Of a DNA stretch of 64,000 nt, positions 32,505 through 42,990 are shown in pieces. Numbering within the stretch: the stretch's first letter is position 1; every line of letters starts with the position of its first letter. The position numbers were made by a program, and so were the translations under genes. This DNA comes from Monilinia fructicola (lineage: Eukaryota > Ascomycota > Leotiomycetes > Helotiales > Sclerotiniaceae), in the NCBI GenBank assembly GCA_008692225.1, contig VICG01000007.1, positions 1,089,501-1,153,500 of the forward strand, given 5' to 3'. The notes below the pieces were generated by a model that did not search any database, was not told where the DNA came from, and saw only the letters and a program-made list of their open reading frames with translations.

Positions 32505-34599
32505 ATGGACATCAAGAAATGGCATCAGAAAACAACAATCCCTGATGAGAAAGAGGATAGCGAGCACAAGTCTCTCAAGTATTCTCTGCTAGGACCGTCT
32601 CTCACAAAATCTGGACAAGATTCTGTTGATCAATCAAAGGTATGTGGCGAAGGCAATGTGTATGTATATCGTCTCCCTAACTTTATTGTCAGGTTTCCGA
32701 AATTATCTACAATGCTTCGAAAGGGTCCAAATACTTCAACCATGAAGAAACGCGTGACAAGACTCTTACGGTCAAAATCGAGCGAATATTAGCCAAGAAA
32801 GCCGAATTGGAGAAGCTTGATTTAGCCCATGATCGTCGTAGAGCAGACGCTGCAATCTCCGAGCTTGAACTCACAAGGGATTTGTCCCAAACGATAGTCC
32901 ATATCGACTGCGATGCATTCTATGCTGCAGTAGAAGAACTAGACCGGCCGGAACTCAAAGATGTTCCATTTTCCGTTGGGAAAGGAGTTGTTACAACATG
33001 CAATTACCATGCGCGACGATTTGGCGTAAGAAGTGCGATGGCGGGGTTCATAGCAAAGAAATTATGTCCACAACTAATTCAAGTTCCTCTGAACTTCGAT
33101 AAATATACTGCAAAGGCACAAGAAGTCCGGGAGATTCTGGTGGATTACGATCCAAGGTTTGAGAGTGCTAGTATTGACGAGGCATATCTTAATATCACGG
33201 AATATTGTCAAAAGAATGATATCAATCCAGAAGCTGCTGTTGAACAATTGAGAAGAGAAGTTCATGAGAAAACAAAGATTACGATATCCGCTGGGATTGC
33301 GGCTAATGCAAAGATAGTGAGTATATTCCGCAAGCCAAGAAACTGGCCATAATTGAGCCGCTCTCAGAGACATTATGAGATCAAATTCATGTATGAAGGT
33401 GTCAACTAACCACGATTAGGCCAAAATATGTTCGAACAAGAACAAGCCTAACGGTCAATATCGTGTCCCAAATGATCGAATTGAAATTATGAGGTTTATG
33501 CGAGACCTTCCAACTCGTAAAGTCAACGGAATCGGACGAGTTTTTGAGAGAGAATTAGGCGCCATAGGGATTGATACATGTGGAGATATCTACAACGTCC
33601 GTCAATATCTCCCCAAATTATTTGGAGAAAAGGCATTTATCTTCCTCATGCAATGCTATCTAGGGCTTGGAAGGACAGATATCAAGCCAGCTGAGGAGTA
33701 CACCCGTAAGAGTGTAGGCACGGAAAGTACATTCGGTGATATGAGCGATGCTACAGAACTCCGAAGCAAACTTCGGCATACAGCTGAGGAGTTGGAAAGA
33801 GATATGCAACGAACACAGTTTAAGGGGCGGACTCTAGTTCTCAAAGTCAAACTAAAAACTTATGAGGTACTCACGAGACAGGTCGCCCCGCCCAAAGCTG
33901 TATGCTCCGCGGATGATCTGTACAGACATTTCCCTTCCTATGCTTGAAAAATTGGAAGCGGAAATCCCAGGTATGACGTTGAGATTAATGGGGCTTCGAT
34001 GTACAAACTTGGTCAGTATGAGAAGACCCGATACAATGGCCTTTTTTGGTTTTCGGAAACAACAAGACATTACGGAGAGTGGTTCCCGCGAAAATGAAAG
34101 AAAATCTCCCTCGACGGGAATAAAACGAAAGGCCTCAAATCTCCTAGACAATGACCCAGAAGAGCAATGGGAGGTTTGGCCTGAGGAACTACTATTCGAA
34201 AATGCCGAGCGTCAAGAACGAGAAGAGGAGTTCAAGGAAATGGAGAGCCTCAGCCAACTCGAAGAATATGATCCACGACGCCATCATGGAAAAGAGATTG
34301 TGCCGAATCCTAAGCCGAAAGATGATACCATGATCGAAGAGGAATGGTGGGATTGTCCTGTTTGTCAGCGGCCTCAAGTACCGAATGAAAAGGAATTCAA
34401 TGAGCATATTGACCTTTGTTTATCAAGACAGACAATTCGAGATGTGATACAAGAAACATCTGGCCCGCCTGGAACCCCATCTGCATCACGAACTGAGAAA
34501 TCTCAAACAAGTACTTCGCAAAAGGCTAAAGCAGGGGATAAATCAAAAGAGAGAGGGAATGCGCCTAGTGACCCTAAACAACGAAAGTTATGTTTCTAA
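32505..34599 (+). CDS. DNA polymerase kappa (Y family, DinB-like), with one frameshift
   Basis: Exons are 32505-32639, 32693-33316 and 33420-34599; 645 residues result if one extra T is ignored. The N-terminal clasp shows KVSEIIYNASKGSKYF. The palm follows, with catalytic acidic residues in VHIDCDAFYAAVEELDRP and SASIDEAYLNIT. The thumb (LPTRKVNGIGRVFERELG) and little finger (LKVKLKTYEVLTRQ, IPGMTLRLMGLRCTNLVS) come next. The C-terminus has a UBZ-type ubiquitin-binding zinc finger, WDCPVCQRPQVPNEKEFNEH with H and C completing the set. The enzyme bypasses DNA lesions in the nucleus. At 33929-33931 a TTT run breaks the frame between DDLYRH and SLPMLEKLEAEIPG, leading to TGA at 33945. It is divergent from the MEF1 gene. 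Confidence 0.92.
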
Positions 34600-34891
34600 A
34601 TCTAGGTGAGAAGATAGAGCAACGGTGCATTGTAGAGGGACCGGCATCTGGGGATTTTGTTTGATAAATATTTAGAATGGTCGGGGTATTTCATACTCAT
34701 CTTTTTTAGCATAAATTTCAGATACCCTAGAATGGCATAATTTATTTACTGCGTCTCAGCATACGCGCACACAACGCATAACTATAGAGCCCAGTCTGAC
34801 CATCTCAACCAGGACCACCTTAACCCGGTGCATACCATGCATACCACAATTACAGTACTCCACGAAGAAATTAAATGTCATGATTCCGTTT

Positions 34892-35530
34892 TCAGCTCAA
34901 ACCAATAATAAATACATCCTTATTTCTCAGTTCCCTCCATCTATTGGATGCCCGACAATTTCATGACAGCTATTGAGTAGGAATCCCCCCCTCCTCGCAA
35001 ACCCTCCAGTGATTTCCCATCCACTCGCATGCCAAGGGTCGTTCCATACCAGAACATCTGTCTTATCTAACTCATCTAACTCATTCCAATTCTCAAACAA
35101 ACCGCTAACCATATCCCTGCGCAAGTCATCTTCGTCGATTGCATCAAAGTTTAACATGCTATTATCCCGCGTTTTTGGACATGGTAGTATATCTATCCGA
35201 TGGGGATACGGTATAGTGAGTTTTAAGGAGCTTACAACGAGAGGTGGTGGTATGGAACATAGGGCGGGGAACATGGGGGGCACTGAGAATATTGCAGCAT
35301 TCAAGAGGAGTGGTGTGTAGGAGGTTCAAAATACTTGTGTTAGACATGCAGGCTCGGAGGACGTTGTATTGAATTAGAGTGAGGAGGTGATCTAGGATTA
35401 GTGGGAATATCATTCTTGCGGGCCCAGAAGCTGTAGTCAAGGATGTAGACTGTAGCTTCACGGCGCAAGTTTTGGGTGTTGAAGAGTGTTGCCTTGGGGG
35501 ATTGGACTCTGGCTGGGGGCTCCATATGAC
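34892..35530 (-). pseudogene. Decayed DUF3425 (bZIP-associated) transcription factor
   Basis: On the minus strand the typical order of the DUF3425 C-terminal domain is readable in several frames. DHLLTLIQYNVLRACMSN and ILNLLHTTPLECCNILSAP come first. Then PHRIDILPCPKTRDNSML, DEDDLRRDMVSGLFENW and WNDPWHASGWEITGGFARR follow, and finally NRWRELRNK in yet another frame. A C6 run (35275-35280) needs one base less to join the first two blocks, and a further shift is needed near the end. The N-terminal bZIP part is not recognisable. Such factors are fungal-specific regulators. This copy looks broken more than once, so pseudogene is likelier than sequence error alone. Confidence 0.75.
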
Positions 35531-37002
35531 AAATTCGTCTTTGGGATTGGACTTTGACTCTTTTTCAGGAAGGCTGAAAATGTTAGAGGCGGCTCCTTCA
35601 TTGATATATCAAGGGTTCGAAATATCCACCGAATCTAGGTGGGAAAGAACAATAGATCTCAGGGTGGTCAAGGCATCACCATACCCACGGTGGGAAGTTT
35701 CTAATCATTTACGTATATAGAGGGTGTGATATACCTGGGAATTAACGTACTGAAAGCCCTGATATCCGATCGACTTTGCCTCTTCTTTCTTAAGCATCAG
35801 TCGTGCCTGCTGACTGGTCTTCTCTATCTTCAACCTATGACAATAAGTATCGGCAATCAAATCCACCCACAAAGAAATACCGCACATTTCGATCAATTAC
35901 CGCATTGGCTCTATTCTCAACGGGATCTCGCCGCTACCCATCACCTATCACAAACTGTGTTCTTCAGACTTTGAAGTATATCAAGCAAAGAAGAATCGAG
36001 CGTAGAAGAATCAAACGTCTAGGAGAGTCAAGCTGCAATGTGTTACAGGTTTATGGCCAAACAGCTTCTACTAGTATTGTTTGAGATATTTCCTTGTAAG
36101 CGAGTGGCATCAGTGATATCACTTATGCTTGCCCAGGACACTCTATAGTTCAAGTTTGACGTATAAGTCTACATTCAGTCCTTATATTCTCATCTAAAGA
36201 CACCCATACTTCATTCCATCCTATTCCGTTGCGTTTCCTCTTGCCATTGTCTTGATCATTCATTGGAAGTTACAACGAGAACTGCGTTCTAGAATGTGCT
36301 AGGCAAGGGAAGTTATAGTCCTCTTTTTTGCCGACTATACCACTCTGAACCTGACTTCTTACCGAGTTCTCAAATCGTCGTTATGGGTGGAATTAAGGAT
36401 ATGAGTTCGAGGCCAGAGACATATTCCTGCTACTCAGCTGATTTTACCGAGATTTTGATTTGAAGGAATAACTCTGGTTCGTACGTCACACATCTTCATC
36501 GTTCAAAATATCAGCCCCATCAATGTCAATAATACAATCTCAGCTCCAAATTATGACCAATGTTTATTCGAGTCCATCCAAGGCCATTTCTTACAACCAA
36601 ATTTTGACGCACCGATCAAGAAAGGGAGATCAAAAGAAAATATCCATCAGGCATCTCATAATAAGCTTGCTAACTTTCGAGAATTGCCTGCAAGATATGC
36701 CACTGATTGTGGAGATGTATCACATTGTGAAGATATGTAGTACTGAGGAGATATCGTAAATGACGTCTGGCACCAAGGCAGACAGACTGCTTTGTTCCGT
36801 AGCCTTCATCCAGCGTTCCTTGAACTATACCCGGACCTTCATACTCTCTACTATCTCTTTTTTGCTTCTTGTTATGTCTAGAGCCCAAGAATCCATGCAG
36901 TTCCCAGACAGATTGTGACGAAAAAAATCCATGTTTGATTTACCAAAAGTTGAGGAACTGCCACTACTCGACATCAGTTTCATGGTAGAATTTGCTCTAC
37001 CG

Positions 37003-37131
37003 TTATCCACAATTAGAGCTCGAGGTTGTCAGAAGCGTCCAGAGAAAAACGGTCGCAATGAGGAGGCCAATTGAAGATGCAACAAGGCAGAGGATGAGGA
37101 GTGCAAGAAAGTGGTTAAATATATTGACCAT
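37003..37131 (-). CDS. Candidate 42-residue single-pass membrane peptide
   Basis: ATG at 37131 stands in a good context (CCTCAAAATGG). The peptide is almost one hydrophobic helix (HFLALLILCLVASSIGLLIA) with a Ser/Thr tail ending NCG. No family was recognised; coding is suggested only by composition and start context. Confidence 0.3.
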   Translation of the reverse strand: MVNIFNHFLALLILCLVASSIGLLIATVFLWTLLTTSSSNCG

Positions 37132-37644
37132 TTTGAGGTGATTGAAAAGTAAATTGCGTTGGTGGAATTAAAACCTGGAGTGAACCAACAAATTGTGAAT
37201 TCTTCTAATACATCGAAGATAATATCGTGAAGTGGAGATACCGGTTGCTTTTTAACTTCGAGCCAAATTCTTAGGATGCTCCCTTTTAGGCATATCTCTC
37301 GTACCAAAGTTTCATGTTGGTACAGTTGAACACAGTAACTCACTCAGCAGCTTCCAGTACGTGGTGAAGACGTGGATGGTTGGAAACGACATATGGCTGT
37401 CACTGCGGATCCAGAATGTTATTATTGATTTGAACACGAAGGTACTGGAGGATTTAATATAAAGCGAAATGATACAAGGCACCCAAGAGGGCACAAATGC
37501 ATCAAAGAGTAAAATTTTCCAGAGAAATAGATGTTGTGGTTGTGACAGAGTTGCTGATAGACACAATTCCGAAATCCTCCGCATTTGCACGGTACACGAA
37601 AAATACGCCTTCTTCTACCGAGCAAGCAATTGATGGCAATAGTC

Positions 37645-37818
37645 CTATAGTGATCTCTCATTGATATGCTGTAGTCTTTCGTGAGATTCGATCATCCCAA
37701 CCGCAAAGAACACACTACAAGCCACGACAATAATGTATACTAATGGTGTTGAACTGTTCAAATAGTCGGACGTGGCCGCGCCAGACTGGACACATTTGCT
37801 GGCATCCGGGCAATCCAT
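37645..37818 (-). CDS. Candidate 57-residue single-pass membrane peptide
   Basis: ATG at 37818. A polar head with two Cys (MDCPDASKCVQSGAATS) precedes one membrane segment (PLVYIIVVACSVFFAVGM) and a charged tail (ESHERLQHINERS). This is a clean membrane-peptide layout, but conservation is unknown. Confidence 0.35.
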   Translation of the reverse strand: MDCPDASKCVQSGAATSDYLNSSTPLVYIIVVACSVFFAVGMIESHERLQHINERSL

Positions 37819-38279
37819 AATGATTTCGAAATAGGTTATTGGTGATACCTTGTGGTTATTGCGTTTTCGACTAGTTGTGCTGCGACTGAATGTTTCAGGT
37901 CAAAAATATGATTTGCAGCCATTTTGTGAGGGTCAAGAGGGATTAGCGATATCTAGAATGAGTGTGGTAATAATAGTCACCATGACTCTTGAATAATGAG
38001 TAATTTCCCAACGACCGAGACGTTGAAAGGAGTGAATATTTGCAAAGCCTCACATTTTATTGAAACACCACAAGCGGACTTATTTATCCTGTGACTGTGC
38101 ATTAAGATCTCGACCCTATCGCACCATACCTGATCTTTTTAACATTCTTGGTCCGTACTCCCCTGTTCCACACACCACTCTTACTTTCGAGGACTTCTTT
38201 TTGAAGCGGAAAACTTGTGAATTGAAGGTCTCAAGAGTGAATCATCAAATCACAGTGCAAGCTTGGTAACTATTGAAAA

Positions 38280-38363
38280 CTAGAGTGACACTGGACACTT
38301 GTGTATATTCTCAGGCAATTGAAACATAATGATGATGAACAGCACTATTGCTATCGATGTCAT
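38280..38363 (-). CDS. Candidate 27-residue hydrophobic peptide
   Basis: ATG at 38363; MTSIAIVLFIIIMFQLPE forms one short hydrophobic segment before a polar tail with one Cys. It is very short and may be chance. Confidence 0.15.
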   Translation of the reverse strand: MTSIAIVLFIIIMFQLPENIHKCPVSL

Positions 38364-39135
38364 TGCGTACCAGCCCGCAGACTTAAGTATAAGCAACTAA
38401 CATTATGGAAATAGACACCTTGCTTCTACTGTAAACCATTGGCTGGCTCGTTAATGATGATAGGTTTACTAGAATACTATGCCTTTCGCCCACATTTTGT
38501 AATCACTTTTCAGGATTCAGAAAATATTGCTGCCTACATAAGAGAGGCCTCAATACCACTGGAGAGAAACACAACTATGCATTGGACATACATATATGGG
38601 GAACCCAAAATTGCGGCTGTTCAAGTGAAGAATTGCCAAAGAATAAAACTAGATGTGCTGGATACGATTGGAAACCTGCGTATACAAATGAACCCGTTTG
38701 AGGAACCAAGGTCATATCATTTACATACGTATAGACTTATAAACAATATGAAATAAAGTGAACAATGATTTGGGGTGAAGCGGAATAATGAGTAAAGACA
38801 CAAATGGGGCTGATCACCCAACACTTGGAGGGAGCTTGTACAGAAAATAAATTGAAAAACATTAACGACGTATGAAAAACCAGAATGTGAATAGCGGCTT
38901 GATGAGTAACCAGAAGTATAATGATGTTTGAACGTTTGCTCTCGCTCACTGTGTGGACTTGAACCTCTGATGTCGGGTAGAAAAGCCAAATTGCGCAACC
39001 ATACTGACATCTTGCTCAAGATTTGGTTTTGATCTTTGTTCGCTAGTACGAAATTCCGATGAAATTGTCAAGGTAGCTCATAGAATGAAGAATGAAGTCA
39101 TGAGATAAGTTAATAGACAGAAACAGATTCGTCAT

Positions 39136-40255
39136 CTAGACGTTGGACTCCGCAATCTCTAAAACATCTCTTTCGAGATTAAGCTCCTTCCATGGACCTA
39201 ATTCTAGCTCTGCGACGTTCCTCATCGCCCTAACAGCACCACCCACCATATAATGCGGACCTAAAGCAGCCAATTCCATATGCACGTTTGTAACTTCTTT
39301 GCCTTTAAACACAATACGATAGTTATCTGTTATCTGTCCCCTTTCGAGTGAATTGAGATCATGGACTACTGGTGCAGTGGGACTTTGAACATCGCAGATC
39401 TCCAAGTCCTTGAGCCATGGCGCAAGCAAAGCTTCTCCCGTCATTTTAACATAGGCTTCTCGCAAACACCACATGGCATAAAACCGCCTAAGCTTCGCAT
39501 CAATGGCGTTGTTGCTATCGATCCTCAATTGTTGAGCCTTTCCTTCACCATCTAAAACAACAACATCCAATTGTCTATTCCTCCACTGGCATTTTGACAG
39601 TGCATCGTTACCGTACCCATGAAGCTTTTTGCCGGGTACAGCTTCGTCGAGGCCAAGTGGTGATAATTTCATATGATTGAGCTCTGACTCTGCGAAAACT
39701 TCTCCGTGCATGTCGACCCAATCAAAGAACCCGCTCTTCTCGATATGTTTATAGTCGTGCGAAAGCCGTTCATTGGCGCATACGATGTCGGTTCCAACAT
39801 TTATTGTCCCATCTCCCCCAACAACAGCGATTAGTGTAACAAGTCCAGCCTGGTGACTTACATTGAATTCAATTCGCGGTTGATTTGCGGTCGAAAGATA
39901 ACAGGGTTTTCCATTTGATTCTCGAGAAATTGTGCTCTTCGACCAGGGCACATTACAATATTTCGTGATAACAAGGTGCTTAAGAAGATGAGATGCTAAG
40001 CTCATCTTGGCATCTTTGACATGATAATATTTCAGAACAGATTCTTGCTCAGAATCGGAGAGTAGGGCCAGAGCTCGAGAAGCCTAACATTATCTGTCAA
40101 TTTAGACATGTCGAACCGCCAGCGAATTTTATACACACAGCTGTCCTCAGTTCTGCGACCTCCTCTCTAGGCTTATCTTTACGATGAACAGGCCACAATA
40201 GCCTTGTGTCGAGCAGCCATTGTATTATATATGGTTTTGAGTCTGGAGACGCCAT
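39136..40255 (-). CDS. 4'-phosphopantetheinyl transferase (Sfp/NpgA type)
   Basis: Exons are 40255-40139 and 40083-39136, giving 354 residues; the 55-nt intron is in phase 0. The start MASPDSKPYIIQWLLDTRLL is usual for fungal NpgA-like enzymes. Visible motifs are IEFNVSHQAGLVTLI, VGTDIVCANERL with the Mg-binding Asp, and FYAMWCLREAYVKMTGEAL with the Glu and Lys of the WxxKEA-type motif. The enzyme attaches the phosphopantetheine arm from coenzyme A to carrier domains of polyketide synthases, non-ribosomal peptide synthetases and alpha-aminoadipate reductase. Fungi usually have one such general enzyme, so it should be essential for lysine and secondary metabolism. It appears complete. Confidence 0.94.
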
Positions 40256-41020
40256 GTTACCGTAATTGTAAGGTTTGTCGTGGAAATAGTCTTAAGAAAC
40301 TGAAGTTTCAACGGAATCTGAAGTTGGATACGAATGATTATGTAAGCATATTGACGCTCAATCCTTTTCCTCAGTCGACTTTAACTTCCTTCCAAAACTC
40401 TTCTCCTTTTGCAACTTCTACAAATACCTATATCATTTGCGGTGATCATGTTCAATCTTGATATATGTTTGATACATATCGTTTCATTACATCATTCTTT
40501 ATGTCCATCGCAAATGGTTCACCGCAGCTTCATCAATAATATTACGATGCGTAGCTATAGTGCGTCACTTATTCAGCTGGTTCATTAGTGAAAGAAGCAT
40601 CGCATCTTACGTTGTTCATGTCAGGATGCTATACTGGGGCATTGCAAAGTTGTAAATGTCATCAGGCAGCAAACATCCATCAGGTACTTGGGCTATCCTA
40701 AACGCCGGAGTTAACTGGCGATAATTTCGGAGGTAGGACGAAGAGGCAACTGCATGGAGCAAGATGTGCCACAGCTTATTTGTAAAATAAGCACTGCATA
40801 GGAAACGGGTTAAAATCAAACCGAAATTTTTATGTTTCGTTGATGATAACTTAATTCCTTGGAGCAATTTTGTTAACTCCGCCTCTGAGCAGTTGATATA
40901 TCTTCTTAGTGGACGTTGGTAAGTATGGGGCAATTCGTATAAGTTGAGACTATCTGGAACTCAATTACTCTTGAAGTAGCGACATTCTCAGGGTTTTGTT
41001 TGATTTATTGTCACCTCGAA
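40256..41020. other. Intergenic between divergent genes
   Basis: About 765 bases separating the divergently transcribed transferase and reductase; presumably holds both promoters. No other feature seen. Confidence 0.5.
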
Positions 41021-42178
41021 ATGTCAAACCAAAGAGCCCTTGTACTTAATTCAAAGGCCGAGCCTTTGTCTTTGGAGACTGTTCCAATTCCCACAGCAGG
41101 TCCAGGTTCTGTGGTGGTCAGAATTCTTGGTACCTCAGTTCTACCATATCTTCGCTCGATTCTTGATGGCTCACTTCCTTATCCTATGGCGCTACCGATC
41201 ATACCAGGTGGGAGCTCAATTGGGCGCGTTGAATCTGCAGGACCAGATACCGTGTCTTTGGAGCCTGGACAATTAGTCTACTGCGACATTACTGTTCGGG
41301 CCAGGGACAATCCAGATATGGCTATCTTGATGGGACTGCACGGAGGACCATCAATGAAGCTAATGCTAGGCGAATGGAGGAATGGGACCTTTGCGGAATA
41401 TGCTAAATTTCCTACTGAAAATGTCTTTGCACTTGACGAGAGTATTTTGTGTGGAAAGTTTGGATACAACACTGACGACCTTTGTGCTATATCTAGTGAG
41501 TCAGGTTGTATGATACTGGATGAAACTAACAAATTATCTTTAGGTTCCCTTGTACCCTTCGGCGGACTCTCAGACATCAATCTCCTCCCCGGCGAGACTG
41601 TAATCGTAGCACCGGCGACCGGTAGATTTGGCGGAAGTGCTGTGATGGTGGCACTAGCAATGGGTGCCACAGTCGTTGCCTGTGGTAGGAATGAAGATGC
41701 GCTCACGGCCTTCAGGAAGACTTATGGCCATACGGAGAAACTGGCAACGGTGGTATTAACTGGAAAGCTAGAAACAGACACTCAGGCAATGGTGGCAGCT
41801 TCTGGCAACGGGGGAAAGGGTGCCGACGCATACATTGACTTTTCGCCTAATGCAGCTGCCAACTCAACACATATTGCAGCGGCGATGGCTGCATTGAAAC
41901 CCTTTGGTAGAGCGGCATTTATGGGTGGTATATTTGGTAACATTCAAATCAATTACATCTCACTCATGATGAAGAGCTTGCGAATTCAGGGGAGATTTAT
42001 GTATGACAGAGAAATGGTGGTAAGAATGATTAAAATGATCGAAAAGGGGAATCTAAAAATGGGTGGTGATGCAGGTGTGAGAACAATTGGCAAGTATGGA
42101 TTGGATAGAATTGACGAAGCGATGGAAATAGCCAAGAATGAGACTGGATGGGGTAGACAAGTACTTTTAATTCCTTAA
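41021..42178 (+). CDS. Medium-chain (zinc-independent) alcohol dehydrogenase/reductase
   Basis: ATG at 41021 (MSNQRALVLNSKAEPLSLET). An intron at 41496-41543 is predicted from GTGAG, CTAAC and TTTAG; it is 48 nt long and has no stop, so the frame is open with or without it. Spliced, the protein is 369 residues. A GroES-like N-domain (IPGGSSIGRVESAGPDTVSL) leads to a Rossmann domain (ETVIVAPATGRFGGSAVMVA) and an Asp-rich strand (GADAYIDFS). The Cys ligands of catalytic zinc are absent, so it belongs to the quinone-oxidoreductase-like branch, which uses NADPH. The substrate is unknown. Confidence 0.88.
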   Translation: MSNQRALVLNSKAEPLSLETVPIPTAGPGSVVVRILGTSVLPYLRSILDGSLPYPMALPIIPGGSSIGRVESAGPDTVSLEPGQLVYCDITVRARDNPDMAILMGLHGGPSMKLMLGEWRNGTFAEYAKFPTENVFALDESILCGKFGYNTDDLCAISSESGCMILDETNKLSLGSLVPFGGLSDINLLPGETVIVAPATGRFGGSAVMVALAMGATVVACGRNEDALTAFRKTYGHTEKLATVVLTGKLETDTQAMVAASGNGGKGADAYIDFSPNAAANSTHIAAAMAALKPFGRAAFMGGIFGNIQINYISLMMKSLRIQGRFMYDREMVVRMIKMIEKGNLKMGGDAGVRTIGKYGLDRIDEAMEIAKNETGWGRQVLLIP

Positions 42179-42990
42179 AACTATTCGTCACAATCTAACG
42201 GTGTGTTTCATCTGCATCTCGCGATAACGATCAACGGACCCTAGAGCACAAGACCTCAAATGGACAAAGCAGAAGTCTTATATTTTTGGAAAATCTGCGA
42301 TCACTTACTTGATTGAGACCGTTCTACCACAGCGAAGAACGTGTATGCACCTCTTATGCAGCTTACGTCGTGCGACATGCCCAATCTTCCAGCCCCCATT
42401 ATAAGAATTTCTACGCGAGGCTGAGGCACATCTTCAAAACCATGAGCTTTCAGGGATGAAGAACATTCGACAAAGGGTGCAATGTTCATTATAGGAAATC
42501 CACCATGTGTCAGACAGGGTAGTGATGGTTACGTTAGGCAAGCCATATTCTAGAAATCTTCTATGTTCCCGATCTGCAGGTGTATCTAGCCAAGTCACCT
42601 CCTTATCGTCATGGCAGTCAGATGCTACCTTGCTCTTTCTCATCATCGTCGCATTCGATGCAGGAACCAAATTTTTTTCCACATGGCTCTTTCTAGGCCT
42701 ATGCAACCTAAGAAATAGCCCAGCTCTGTGGTCGGGGCCTGCAATGGTTGTCTACATACCGGATCTTACTGAGGTTCTGATATATGTTTCCTTCCAGGCA
42801 TGGGAGCATTTTATTGACGTAGAAATTATTCAAACATTGTATAAATGATCGTGTGTGTACTCCTTTCAAAATTGCTCTTTCCATCAATTTGCCACCGTAC
42901 AAAACGGTGATGATACCCAATGTCTGGTGGTGTGTATCTTACCCATTCTCTTTCAGTCTAGGATACTGCTAACAACTGATAGTTGATGGT
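42179..42990. other. Region with unplaced ORFs
   Basis: About 800 bases. Minus-strand frames 42434-42706 and 42301-42489 read protein-like (TPADREHRRFLEYGLPNVTI; PQPRVEILIMGAGRLGM) and could be exons of one small gene, but no family or convincing splice pair was found. Confidence 0.3.

Larger units (their letters stand above)
35531..39135. other. Gene-poor region with tiny membrane-type ORFs
   Basis: 3.6 kb without a conserved gene. Both strands hold short ORFs only. Three minus-strand ATG-started ORFs with one hydrophobic segment each are listed separately. A 105-codon plus frame ending at 38756 has no ATG at its start and no recognised family. Confidence 0.5.

Noticed and set aside
38439..38756. 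105-codon plus-strand ORF
   Set aside because: Starts at TTG, has no recognised family and no leader; left inside the gene-poor region.
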